This document shows, in pieces, positions 1-7,978 of a DNA stretch of 15,074 bases. The notes beneath the pieces were generated by a model. That model worked only from the letters and a program-made list of their open reading frames with translations. It did not search any database and had not been told where the DNA came from. The position numbers were made by a program, and so were the translations under genes. Source of the DNA: an uncultured Rhodanobacter sp. (GTDB lineage: Bacteria > Pseudomonadota > Gammaproteobacteria > Xanthomonadales > Rhodanobacteraceae); contig CAIKJM010000548.1 in assembly GCA_903827735.1 (NCBI GenBank), positions 1 through 15,074 of the forward strand. The letters are read 5' to 3'. Numbering within the stretch: the first letter of the stretch is position 1; each line of letters starts with the position of its first letter.

Positions 1-1553
1 ACGATCAGTCCGGCATCCACCATCAGATGGGCCACCTCGGCGATCCTGCGGATATTTTCGACGCGATCCTCGGGCGTGAACCCCAGATCCTTGTTGATGC
101 CGTGGCGCACGTTGTCGCCATCCAGCAAATAAGTGTGATGGCCTAGCGCGTGCAGCCGCTTTTCCACCAGATTGGCAATCGTCGATTTGCCCGCACCGGA
201 GAGCCCGGTGAACCAGAGGCAGAGCGGACGCTGGCCTTTGCTGTTGCCGCGCACCGTCTTGTCGATATCGACATGCTGCCATTGCACGTTGGATGATCGG
301 CCCAGCGCATAATCGAGCATGCCGCAGGCAACTGTGGCGTTGCTCTGGCGATCGATAAGAATGAAACCGCCGAGGGTCGGGTTGGTCGCGAACGCTTCGA
401 ACGCGATATCGTCGTCCAGCCCCATCGTGCAGTAGCCCACCTCGTTGAGTTCGAGCAGGCGCGCGGCCAACTTCGCCTGCGTGTTGACATCCACCTTGTA
501 CTTGATCGACATGACGCGAGCATTCACCTCGCGCGCGCCGATCTTCAGCAGGTAGGTTCGGTTGGGCAACATCACCGTGTCGCCCAACCACAGTACATGG
601 CAGTTGAATTGATCGGCGACCGGCGCCGGGCGCAGCGCCGTCGAGATGATGTCGCCACGACTGGCATCGACCTCTCGGTTAAGACACAGGGTGACCGCCT
701 GCCCGCGCGAAGCGCTCGGCAGATCGCCGCCGGCGCTGACGATACGCTCGATCCGTGCGGTTTGCGTCCCGGGCTGAATCACCACCTCGTCGCCACAGGC
801 GACGCTGCCGCCGCAGATCGTGCCGGCATAGCCGCGAAACGACTGATCCGGCCGGTTCACCCACTGCACCGGCATGCGGAAGTCGCCGACCTGCGCGGCC
901 GCCACGTCGATCGACTCGAGCAGCTCCAGCAGGCAGGGACCGTCATACCAGGGCATGCGCGCGGAGCGGCTGCCGACGTTTTCTCCCATGGGCGCGGCCA
1001 CCGGCAGACACTGCACGCGTTCGATACCGAGCGAATGCGCCAGTTCGCGATATTCCACCGCGATGGCCTCGTATACGGACTGGTCGAAATCGACCAAGTC
1101 CATCTTGTTGATCGCCAGCACCACCTGACGGATGCCGAGCAACCCACAGATATAGGTATGTCGCCGCGTCTGCGTCAGCAGACCTTTGCGCGCGTCCACC
1201 AGCACCACGGCGAGCTCCGCATGGGAAGCACCGGTAGCCATGTTGCGCGTGTACTGCTCGTGCCCAGGACAGTCGGCGACGATGAAGCTGCGCCGCGCGG
1301 TATGAAAGTAACGGTAGGCCACATCGATAGTGATGCCCTGCTGGCGTTCCGCGTCGAGGCCGTCGGTCAGTAGAGAAAAATCGAGCGCGTCGCCAAGCTT
1401 GGCGTGCAGCTTGCGGCTGTCCCGCGTCAGGGCAGCGAGCTGGTCGTCAGGCACCATGCCGGCATCGAACAGCAAGCGTCCGAGCAGCGTACTCTTGCCG
1501 TCATCGACGCTGCCGCAGGTAATAAAGCGGAGCAGGCCTTTCGAGTGGGCCAT
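1..1553 (-). CDS. cysNC: Bifunctional sulfate adenylyltransferase subunit 1 / adenylylsulfate kinase (CysN-CysC fusion), 3' end cut by window edge
   Basis: The CysN part is the regulatory GTPase of ATP sulfurylase, which with CysD makes adenylylsulfate (APS); the CysC part phosphorylates APS to PAPS for cysteine synthesis or sulfation. The protein starts MAHSKGLLRFITCG and shows a GTPase P-loop GSVDDGKST (residues 14-22) and the G3 motif DCPGHEQY, as in EF-Tu-like GTPases. After a beta-barrel region a second P-loop, FTGLSGAGKST (448-458), followed by LLDGDNVRHG marks the APS kinase domain. The reading frame is open and unshifted from 1553 to the window edge, giving 517 visible residues; known fusions are longer, so roughly the last hundred residues lie outside. 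The ATG overlaps the cysD stop by one base (TGATG), which implies translational coupling. Family assignment is secure. Confidence 0.96.
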   Translation of the reverse strand, partial: MAHSKGLLRFITCGSVDDGKSTLLGRLLFDAGMVPDDQLAALTRDSRKLHAKLGDALDFSLLTDGLDAERQQGITIDVAYRYFHTARRSFIVADCPGHEQYTRNMATGASHAELAVVLVDARKGLLTQTRRHTYICGLLGIRQVVLAINKMDLVDFDQSVYEAIAVEYRELAHSLGIERVQCLPVAAPMGENVGSRSARMPWYDGPCLLELLESIDVAAAQVGDFRMPVQWVNRPDQSFRGYAGTICGGSVACGDEVVIQPGTQTARIERIVSAGGDLPSASRGQAVTLCLNREVDASRGDIISTALRPAPVADQFNCHVLWLGDTVMLPNRTYLLKIGAREVNARVMSIKYKVDVNTQAKLAARLLELNEVGYCTMGLDDDIAFEAFATNPTLGGFILIDRQSNATVACGMLDYALGRSSNVQWQHVDIDKTVRGNSKGQRPLCLWFTGLSGAGKSTIANLVEKRLHALGHHTYLLDGDNVRHGINKDLGFTPEDRVENIRRIAEVAHLMVDAGLI

Positions 1554-2470
1554 CAGAAATAGCCCTCCTGCTTCTTGCGCTCCATCGATGCCGAAGGGTC
1601 CTGGTCGATCACCCTGCCCTGACGTTCGGAGCTGCGCGAGCTCGCCATTTCGTCGATGATTTCTGCCAGCGTCGAAGCCGATGACTCCACCGCGCCGGTG
1701 AGCGGATAGCAGCCCAGCGTGCGGAAGCGCACCTCGCGCAGCTGCACCGACTCGCCCTCATGCAGGATGAAGCGCTCGTCGTCGACCATGATCAGCGCAC
1801 CGTCGCGCTCGACCACCGGCCGCGGCTTGGCGAAATACAGCGGCACGACCGGAATGTTCTCGCGCTGGATGTACAGCCAGACGTCCATTTCCGTCCAGTT
1901 GGACATCGGAAAAACCCGCACGCTCTCGCCCTTGCGGATGTGCGTGTTGTAGGTGTTCCAGAACTCGGGGCGCTGGTTTTTCGGATCCCAGCGGTGCTGC
2001 GCATTGCGAAAGGAAAAAATGCGCTCTTTGGCGCGCGATTTTTCCTCGTCACGACGCGCGCCACCGATGGCCGCGTCAAAGCCGTGTTTATCCAGCGCCT
2101 GCTTCAGCGCCACCGTCTTCATCACATCGGTATGCACGGTGGCGCCGTGGGTTTGCGGCGAGATGCCCTGGCGCACACCGTCCTCGTTGATATGCACCAG
2201 CACTTCGACGTCGCCGGCCGCGGCCACCTCATTGCGGAAGGCGATCATCTCGCGGAATTTCCAGGTGGTATCGACGTGCAGCAGCGGCATCGGCGGACGC
2301 GCCGGAAAGAACGCCTTGCGCAGCAGGTGCAGCAGCACCGAGGAATCCTTACCGATGGAATACAGCATCACCGGATGCCGGAAACTGGCCGCCACCTCGC
2401 GGAAGATATGGATGCTCTCGGCTTCGAGGTCATCGAGATGGGAATGCGGCGGCAGAAAATCAGTGGTCAT
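1553..2470 (-). CDS. cysD: Sulfate adenylyltransferase subunit 2 (CysD)
   Basis: Catalytic subunit of heterodimeric ATP sulfurylase (ATP + sulfate to APS + pyrophosphate), working with the GTPase subunit encoded directly downstream. The 305-residue protein has the usual family length. The PP-loop pyrophosphatase signature SIGKDSSV is at residues 38-45, followed by the conserved LHVDTTWKFREM segment, GGARRDEEKSRAKERIFS, VFPMSNWTEMDVWLYI and the C-terminal QEGYF end typical of CysD. The start is the ATG at 2470 with only a weak AGG-type ribosome site. It lies 84 bp downstream of the amidase on the same strand, so co-transcription is possible, but the two functions are not obviously linked. No CysB-type operator could be recognised in the short upstream gap. 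Confidence 0.97.
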   Translation of the reverse strand: MTTDFLPPHSHLDDLEAESIHIFREVAASFRHPVMLYSIGKDSSVLLHLLRKAFFPARPPMPLLHVDTTWKFREMIAFRNEVAAAGDVEVLVHINEDGVRQGISPQTHGATVHTDVMKTVALKQALDKHGFDAAIGGARRDEEKSRAKERIFSFRNAQHRWDPKNQRPEFWNTYNTHIRKGESVRVFPMSNWTEMDVWLYIQRENIPVVPLYFAKPRPVVERDGALIMVDDERFILHEGESVQLREVRFRTLGCYPLTGAVESSASTLAEIIDEMASSRSSERQGRVIDQDPSASMERKKQEGYF

Positions 2471-2505
2471 GGCCTGGATAAAACGATACGCAGTAGTGTG
2501 GATGA

Positions 2506-2518
2506 CCGGGCGACCCGG
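2506..2518. repeat. Short GC-rich hairpin between amidase and cysD
   Basis: CCGGG-CGA-CCCGG forms a 5-bp stem with a 3-base loop in the 84-bp gap downstream of the amidase stop and upstream of cysD. There is no run of T on either side, so it is not a convincing intrinsic terminator; it could attenuate read-through or be chance in GC-rich DNA. Confidence 0.3.
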
Positions 2519-2554
2519 GCGCGTAGATTCAAGACCTCACATGGTACGCGATGA

Positions 2555-3952
2555 TCAGGCGATCGCCGGATACGCCGGCTCGGCGTCGAGCGTGGCGGCA
2601 CACACCGCGGCCAGTTCCAGCAGGCGCAGGTCCGAGCCCCGCGCACCGACCAGCTGCAGGCCGATCGGCATGCCGTCGGGCAAGGTGCCCATCGGCAGAC
2701 TGACCGCCGGGCAACCGGCGAGGCTGGCGAAGCTGGCCAGATCCGCCTGCGAATCGGGCACGGGCCCGTCGAGCGGAAAGGCTCCCTGCGAGGTGGTCGG
2801 CAGGATCAGCACGTCGACCTGGCAAAACAGTCGACGCATCTTTAATGTAGCCGCGTCGAGCACGCGATCGGCGGCCGCATAGTCGGCGGCGCTCTTGCTC
2901 GCGGCATAGCCAAGCATCTCGCGGAAGCGCGGCGACACCGGATGCTCCGCGTTGGCCAGATCCGCCGCGAACGTGCCGAGCATCTCGGCTTCCATCAACA
3001 GCAGGCCAGCGCGACGCGTGCGCGCGAAATCCCAGTCGTCGAAATCCACCGTGCGCCGATCGCCCAGCGCATGCGGCAGCTTGGCCATAGCTGCTTCGAA
3101 TACCTCGATAACGTCCGGCTGCACGCCGATGGCGGCAAGGTCGGGCAAAAAGCCAGCGCGAAGATTGCCCGGCTCCCAGTCCGGCAGCGCGAACGCCACG
3201 CGGCGACGGCGCGAGCGCGCATCGTCAGCGTCGTATCCGGCCAGCACCTGCAGCAGCACAGTGAGATCGTCCACGCCGCGCGCCAGCAGTCCGACCGCGT
3301 CGAGCCGGCGCGCGGCAGGCACCAAACCGCGCGCCGATATTTCGCCGTGCGTGGGCTTGAGCGCGTACACGCCGCAATAGCTCGCCGGAATGCGGATCGA
3401 GCCCAGGCTGTCCGAGCCTATCGCGGCCACGGCCAGACCCGCCGCCACCGCAGCCGCCGCGCCGCCGGACGAACCGCCCACGGTATACCCCTGACGATGC
3501 GGGTTATGCGTGGCGCCGAAATGCGGGTTGTCGGTCACGGTGCCCAGCGCGCCTTCGTCCATATTGGTTCGGCCCACCAGCACGGCACCCGATGCGCGTA
3601 GCCGCTGCACGACATGCGCGTCGTGCTCCACCGGCTCACGACGCCCCGGCAGGCCGGCGCGGGTCGGCCAGCCGGCCACGTCGAAGTTGTCTTTCAGCGC
3701 GATCGGAATGCCGTCGAGCCGGCCGATCGCGCCGTCACGGCGGCGGCGGTCGGCCATGTGCGCCTGGTCCTGCATCAGGCTGGGACGATGATCGATATAG
3801 GCATTGATCTGCGGGTTGATCCGTTCGATCGCCTCCAGATAAACCTCTGACAGCGCACGCGCCTGCACGCGCCCGCTCGCCAGCCAGTGCAGCAGCTGGC
3901 ACAGCGTGGCGCGGCGCAGGTCGAGATCGGCAATCGGCGACGTCGAATTCAT
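2555..3952 (-). CDS. Amidase-signature family hydrolase
   Basis: Serine hydrolase of the amidase-signature superfamily, which cleaves C-N bonds of amides; the substrate is not predictable from sequence. The protein is 465 residues. The catalytic Ser-cisSer-Lys triad is visible: K87 in GIPIALKDNFDVAG, cis-Ser S161 in GGSSGG, and nucleophile S185 in SLGSIRIPAS, exactly 24 residues after the cis-Ser as in fatty acid amide hydrolase. The usual GGS before the nucleophile is LGS here. No signal peptide is seen, so it is probably cytoplasmic. The ATG is preceded by a good AAGGAG ribosome site about six bases upstream. It is divergent from the ETF-QO gene. It is unlikely to be GatA of Glu-tRNA amidotransferase: no gatB or gatC is near and it is shorter. 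The superfamily is certain, the reaction unknown. Confidence 0.9.
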   Translation of the reverse strand: MNSTSPIADLDLRRATLCQLLHWLASGRVQARALSEVYLEAIERINPQINAYIDHRPSLMQDQAHMADRRRRDGAIGRLDGIPIALKDNFDVAGWPTRAGLPGRREPVEHDAHVVQRLRASGAVLVGRTNMDEGALGTVTDNPHFGATHNPHRQGYTVGGSSGGAAAAVAAGLAVAAIGSDSLGSIRIPASYCGVYALKPTHGEISARGLVPAARRLDAVGLLARGVDDLTVLLQVLAGYDADDARSRRRRVAFALPDWEPGNLRAGFLPDLAAIGVQPDVIEVFEAAMAKLPHALGDRRTVDFDDWDFARTRRAGLLLMEAEMLGTFAADLANAEHPVSPRFREMLGYAASKSAADYAAADRVLDAATLKMRRLFCQVDVLILPTTSQGAFPLDGPVPDSQADLASFASLAGCPAVSLPMGTLPDGMPIGLQLVGARGSDLRLLELAAVCAATLDAEPAYPAIA

Positions 3953-4041
3953 GGTCTCTCCTTGAAGATGTCCGCCGATTATCGCGTTGCCCGGTTAACA
4001 GAGTGCAAGTCGGACAGGGATTGCACGTTAGGCGGCATGCG

Positions 4042-4070
4042 TTGCCGCGCCGCACACGAACCCGGACAAT
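4042..4070 (+). promoter_or_regulatory. Possible sigma-70-type promoter for the ETF-QO gene
   Basis: In the gap between the divergent amidase and ETF-QO genes, TTGCCG (4042-4047) and GACAAT (4065-4070) are separated by 17 bp; each matches the -35 and -10 consensus at four of six positions. A second AT-rich element, TGATAAT (4077-4083), lies just downstream without a good -35. Sequence resemblance only. Confidence 0.3.
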
Positions 4071-4130
4071 ACCGGCTGATAATCTGTTTGCAACCGACCC
4101 ACGCACAACTTAGTAATGACGGAGCCAGCC

Positions 4131-5732
4131 ATGAGCGAGCGCGAGACGATGGAATACGACGTGATCGTCGTCGGTGCTGGGCCGGCCGGGCTGTCGTTCG
4201 CGATCCGCCTGAAGCAGCTCAAACCCGAGACCACCGTCTGCGTGATCGAGAAGGCCTCGACCATCGGCGCGCAGATTCTCTCCGGCGCGGTGATCGAGCC
4301 GCAGCCGCTGGATGCGCTGCTGCCCGGCTGGCGCGACAACCCGCCGCCGATCTGCGTGCCGGCCGGCGAGGACGAATTCTGGCTGCTCAGCAAGGACGGC
4401 GGCCGCAAGCTGCCGGTGCCGCCGGGCCTGCGCAACCACGGCAACTTCATCGTGTCGCTGGGCGCCATGTGCGCCTGGCTGGCACCGCAGGCCGAGGCGC
4501 TCGGCGTCGACGTGTTCCCCGGTTTTGCTGCGGCCGACACCATTTTCAATGAGGACGGCTCGGTCGCCGGCGTCAGCATCGGCGACATGGGCGTGGCGAA
4601 AGACGGTTCGCACAAAGCCGGCTACGCGCAGGGTATCGACATCAAGGCCAAGGTCACCGTGCTCGCCGAAGGCGCGCGCGGCAGCCTGACCAAGCAGCTG
4701 ATCAAACGCTTCAAACTCGACGACGGCAAGGACCCGCAGGCTTACTCGATCGGCATCAAGGAGCTATGGCAGCTGCCGGCCGGCCGCAGTACGCCCGGCA
4801 AGATCGTGCACAGCTTCGGCTGGCCCGCCGACAACCGCACCTACGGCGGCAGCTTCATCTATCACCTGGACGGCGACCGCGTGGCCCTGGGTTACGTCAG
4901 CGGTCTTGATTACAGCGACCCCGACTACAAACCGTGGGAGGCGTTCCAGCAGTGGAAAAACCATCCGTCCCTGAAGCCGCTGCTCGAGGGCGGGGAAATT
5001 CTTTCGGCCGGCGCGCGCGCCATCGTCACCGGCGGCTACCAGTCGCTGCCCAACGTGGAGATGCCCGGCGCGCTGCTGATTGGCGATACCGCCGGCCTGC
5101 TCAACGTGCCGAAAGTCAAAGGCACGCACCAGGCGATCAAGAGCGGCATGCTCGCCGCCGAGCATCTGGTGGCCAGTGAGCTGAAGCCCGCCGGCTTCGA
5201 CGCCAAGCTGCGCGCCTCCGACGTAGTGGCCGAGCTGAAGAAAGTCCGCAACGTCAAACCCGCGTTCAAGAAGGGCTTGTGGTTCGGCCTGATGAATGCC
5301 GCCTGGGAAACCGCCCTCGGCGGCGCGTCACCGTGGACGCTGAAGAACAAGGCCGACTGGTCCTCGCTGCACAAGCTCGGCGCGCAGGAGGAGCCCAAGC
5401 GCGACTACGTGCAGCGCACGCTGCCGCCGCGCGATCGTCTGGCCGGCGTTTACTTTGCGGCGACCGAGCACGACGAGGATCAGCCGATCCACCTGCACGT
5501 GTCCGACACGTCGATCTGCGTCACGACATGCGCCGAGGAATACGGCAACCCCTGCACGCGCTTCTGCCCAGCCAGCGTTTACGAAATCGTCGACGATGCG
5601 GCCGGCAAGCGCCTGCAGATCAACGCCGCCAACTGCGTGCACTGCAAGACTTGCGATATCAAAGACCCGTACCAGATCATCAACTGGGTGACGCCGGAAG
5701 GCGGCTCGGGGCCGAATTACCAGAACATGTAA
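4131..5732 (+). CDS. Electron-transfer flavoprotein:ubiquinone oxidoreductase (ETF-QO)
   Basis: Membrane-associated flavo-iron-sulfur enzyme that moves electrons from reduced ETF to the ubiquinone pool. Near the N-terminus an FAD-binding Rossmann motif GAGPAG is at residues 15-20 of the start chosen here. The middle contains family segments such as GAQILSGAVIEP and the GDTAGLLNVPKVKGTHQAI stretch. The C-terminal ferredoxin-like domain has four Cys for one 4Fe-4S cluster: C479 (FCPA), then C502, C505 and C508 (NCVHCKTCDIKDP), matching the human enzyme's arrangement except for two fewer residues between the first and second. At 533 residues it is bacterial ETF-QO size. I chose ATG 4131 over the in-frame ATG at 4116 because GGAG (4121-4124) is correctly spaced before 4131. 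Its partners etfB and etfA lie 2.2 kb downstream on the same strand, beyond two inserted glycosyltransferase genes. Confidence 0.97.
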   Translation: MSERETMEYDVIVVGAGPAGLSFAIRLKQLKPETTVCVIEKASTIGAQILSGAVIEPQPLDALLPGWRDNPPPICVPAGEDEFWLLSKDGGRKLPVPPGLRNHGNFIVSLGAMCAWLAPQAEALGVDVFPGFAAADTIFNEDGSVAGVSIGDMGVAKDGSHKAGYAQGIDIKAKVTVLAEGARGSLTKQLIKRFKLDDGKDPQAYSIGIKELWQLPAGRSTPGKIVHSFGWPADNRTYGGSFIYHLDGDRVALGYVSGLDYSDPDYKPWEAFQQWKNHPSLKPLLEGGEILSAGARAIVTGGYQSLPNVEMPGALLIGDTAGLLNVPKVKGTHQAIKSGMLAAEHLVASELKPAGFDAKLRASDVVAELKKVRNVKPAFKKGLWFGLMNAAWETALGGASPWTLKNKADWSSLHKLGAQEEPKRDYVQRTLPPRDRLAGVYFAATEHDEDQPIHLHVSDTSICVTTCAEEYGNPCTRFCPASVYEIVDDAAGKRLQINAANCVHCKTCDIKDPYQIINWVTPEGGSGPNYQNM

Positions 5733-5744
5733 AGATACAGCCGC

Positions 5745-5759
5745 GCCGCTTTAGGCGGC
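5745..5759. terminator. Weak hairpin between convergent ETF-QO and glycosyltransferase genes
   Basis: GCCGC-TTTAG-GCGGC is a perfect 5-bp stem with a 5-base loop in the 42-bp space between two converging genes. Neither side carries a proper T-run, so an intrinsic terminator role is only suggested by its position. Confidence 0.35.
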
Positions 5760-5774
5760 CACGCTTAAGTCCTA

Positions 5775-6710
5775 TCAGCGCAAAAGGTCGGCCGGGCAAG
5801 CGCCCTGCCGGCCCGCCAAACCATCCCATAATCCGCGCAGCATGAAACGCAGGTTGCGCCAGCGCGGCCCGATCAGCACCCCGAAAAGCAGCAGCTTCAC
5901 CAGCACACGCGGCACGTCCTGCGCGATCCAGACGACTGGCGTCTGCCGCATCCCGTACAGCCGCAGGCGGTTGCGCATCATGTAATACAGCCGCGGCGGT
6001 CCGTGCACCACGATGTTGCCCATGCCGAACGGCAGTGCTCGCCGCTCGTCGCCCAGGTGATGATGCATGGTCGCCGCACAGACGCCATATAAGGCGTAAC
6101 CCTTGGCACGAGCACGGAAGCTCCATTCCATATCGACATTGTCGATAAACAGCCCAGCATCCATCGCGCCCACCTGATCGATCACTTCCAGCGGAATCAG
6201 TGCACCCGAGCTGATCAGAAAATCGCAGGCAATGCACTGCGCCTCGCTCTCGCACCACAGCTTCTGGCTGCGTGGAAAGCCCACCCGCACAAATGGCGCA
6301 TCGCGATCCTCGCGCCGGTCATGAAAACGCGGGCCCACAGCACCGACCTTGTTGTCTATTGAAAGCGCCTGCAGCGCCTTCAACAAAGCGGCCACCATGC
6401 CGACACCCGGCTCACTGTCCTGATCCAGCAGCAGCACATGGCGGCAGTCGTGCGTGCGCGCCCAATCGATGCCCGCATTCTGCGCGACCGCCAGGCCGAC
6501 ATTGCAGGGCTGACGCAGCAGGGCGACATCCGGCCGCCTATGCTCGAGGGCCAGCTGCCAGACGCCATCGCTGGCGTTATCAACCACCACCACGGCGCCG
6601 ACCTGCGGCGTCACCGCGTCGAGCAGCGCGTTCAGGGCGGCAGCATTCGACTGATAGGTCACGATGACCGCGCATACCGTCGATGTATCGATCGCAGCAG
6701 TGTCAGTCAT
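5775..6710 (-). CDS. Family 2 glycosyltransferase, rhamnosyltransferase-like
   Basis: Cytoplasmic GT-A fold glycosyltransferase, probably adding a sugar (plausibly L-rhamnose from dTDP-rhamnose) to a lipid-linked surface glycan. The protein has 311 residues. The opening strand CAVIVTYQ (13-20) is followed by VVVDNASD (41-48), the N-V-G-L-A-V-A-QN-AG segment (70-80), and the nucleotide-metal motif as LLLDQDSEPG (93-102). The acceptor-side region FIDNVDMEWSFRARAKGY is at 188-205, and RLYYMMRNRLRL (240-251) resembles the tail of bacterial rhamnosyltransferases. Its ATG overlaps the end of the upstream glycosyltransferase frame by 8 bases (ATGACTGA), so it was probably translated by coupling; the premature stop upstream may therefore also lower its expression. 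GT2 family is sure; donor sugar is inference. Confidence 0.87.
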   Translation of the reverse strand: MTDTAAIDTSTVCAVIVTYQSNAAALNALLDAVTPQVGAVVVVDNASDGVWQLALEHRRPDVALLRQPCNVGLAVAQNAGIDWARTHDCRHVLLLDQDSEPGVGMVAALLKALQALSIDNKVGAVGPRFHDRREDRDAPFVRVGFPRSQKLWCESEAQCIACDFLISSGALIPLEVIDQVGAMDAGLFIDNVDMEWSFRARAKGYALYGVCAATMHHHLGDERRALPFGMGNIVVHGPPRLYYMMRNRLRLYGMRQTPVVWIAQDVPRVLVKLLLFGVLIGPRWRNLRFMLRGLWDGLAGRQGACPADLLR

Positions 6711-7689
6711 GGCGCAACAGATCCCTCAGCATCGAACGCGCGCCGGTGCCGTAGCGTCGGTAGTCGCCCGCGCGCGCTTCGCGCAGCACAGGTGTCGCTC
6801 GACGGTAGCGTGGCAGACGGCCAATCGCCACGCGGCGCTCGAAATGCGCGCGCTTGTGCCTAACCTGCGCCGCCCGCGCCGCGCCATCGAAGAAACTCGC
6901 CTGCATCAGAAACATTTCCAGGCGCCGCAGCCGCATCGCTTCGTCAGCCAGAAACTTGCCGCGCGGAAGAATCAGATCCTGCCACTTCATGGCGAGCGTA
7001 CGTTTGCGTGCGCCGATTTGGTTACCACCGTGCTGGCGGTAGTCGATCAGCGGCGCGTCGACGAAATCCATTTTTCCGACCGCCGACACCACCGCCGCGA
7101 TCCATTCATCGTGAATCCAGTCCGCCGCGATCGGCAGCGCCAGCGCGATCACCTCGCGGCGCAAGGCCGCTGTCGCGCCGGTGACAAAACTGCGCCGCAT
7201 CACCACCTCGAACGCGCGGCCATCGTGGATGGCGTGCTTTTCCTGCGCGGTCATCTGCAGCGCTTCAAACATCGAACAATTCAGCGATCTGCCCTGCGCA
7301 TCGACCAGCCGCGCGTCGCTGTGCAGCAGCAGCAGATCCGGATCCTGCGCGAATCGCACCTCCATTACGGCCAGCTTGTCGGCGCGCCATATATCGTCCT
7401 AATCGCAAAGAAACACCACGTCGCCAGTGGCCTGGCGCAGCGCCGAGGAAAAATTATCCACGAAGCCCACGTTGTTGGGATGACGAAACACGCTCACTTC
7501 AATACCCCGATCGCCTGCACATATGGCGAAAGCGTCGAGCATCGTCATGCTGGCATCGGTCGACGCGTCGTCACTGATCACGATCTCGTCAGGCAAGCGC
7601 GTCTGCGCCAGCAAGCTATCGAGCTGTGCCTGCAGATACGCCGCTCCGTTGTAGGTACACATCACAATGGAGAGACGAAGTGGCGGCAT
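6703..7689 (-). pseudogene. Family 2 glycosyltransferase interrupted by an in-frame amber codon
   Basis: A single reading frame of about 328 codons encodes a GT2 glycosyltransferase of LPS type, broken by TAG at 7401-7399 (codon 97 from the ATG at 7689). Before the stop come LRLSIVMCTYNGAAYL, IVISDDASTD and the NNVGFVDNF segment, ending in FLCD. After it the frame continues as DDIWRADKL, then SDARLVD, RRSFVTGATAALRR and WIHDEWIA. GT2 relatives read FLxDQDDIW here, so the lost codon is almost surely CAG (Gln) changed by one C-to-T transition within the metal-binding motif. Restart at the Met at 7365 would lack the nucleotide-binding half. Start 7689 is preferred to 7746 because the family motif begins a few residues after it; its ribosome site is weak. 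Either a true null allele or a base error. Confidence 0.9.
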
Positions 7690-7978
7690 GGTGACTCGTT
7701 GAAAAAGGCGTGAAAAGCGAGCTCGGTGGCCCTCAAACGACATCATCCGATTACTGCGTCCAAATGTCGCTTGAACGGCGGGATCGTTTTAAACGGTGAT
7801 TTTCGTGTCCGCTTCACGCGCGGCCCGAGCATGATACTGAAGTCTCAGCCGGTAAACCTGCCACCTAGCTGTATCCGAAACCCTCTGGCAGTCGGGCCGG
7901 AACGCCTGCTCAGGTTAGAATAGTGCACTGTCTCATCGCTACACGCGTCCCCGTGGACATTATTTAGAGGAATCGTTG
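7690..7978. other. Divergent intergenic region between the broken glycosyltransferase and etfB
   Basis: This 289-bp gap should hold promoters for both directions. I see a -10-like TAGAAT at 7916-7921 upstream of etfB but no adequate -35 at 16-18 bp from it. AGAGGA (7966-7971) is a good ribosome site for etfB. No gene, repeat or terminator is evident. Confidence 0.4.

Noticed and set aside
597..1373. Long plus-strand open frame opposite cysNC
   Set aside because: Antisense shadow: the minus strand encodes the clear CysN motifs there, while the plus translation is Arg/His-rich and has no recognisable domain.
1..2470. Sulfate-activation genes as a PAPS supply dedicated to sulfating the nearby glycan
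   Set aside because: No sulfotransferase is visible in the window, and cysDNC normally serves cysteine synthesis; adjacency alone is too weak.
1760..2882. Overlapping plus-strand open frames opposite cysD and the amidase end
   Set aside because: Both lie on top of strongly conserved minus-strand genes; long antisense frames are expected in GC-rich DNA.
2555..3952. GatA subunit of Glu-tRNA(Gln) amidotransferase
   Set aside because: No gatB or gatC neighbours, shorter than typical GatA, and family-specific GatA segments were not recognised.
4116..4130. Upstream ATG for ETF-QO
   Set aside because: The GGAG ribosome site lies between this ATG and the one at 4131, so it serves only the latter.
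7399..7401. Programmed read-through or recoding of UAG
   Set aside because: TAG is used as the ordinary stop of the GT-C gene (13000-13002) and the acyltransferase gene (14721-14723), and no read-through structure is seen, so genome-wide recoding is unlikely. A simple mutation or sequencing error is preferred.
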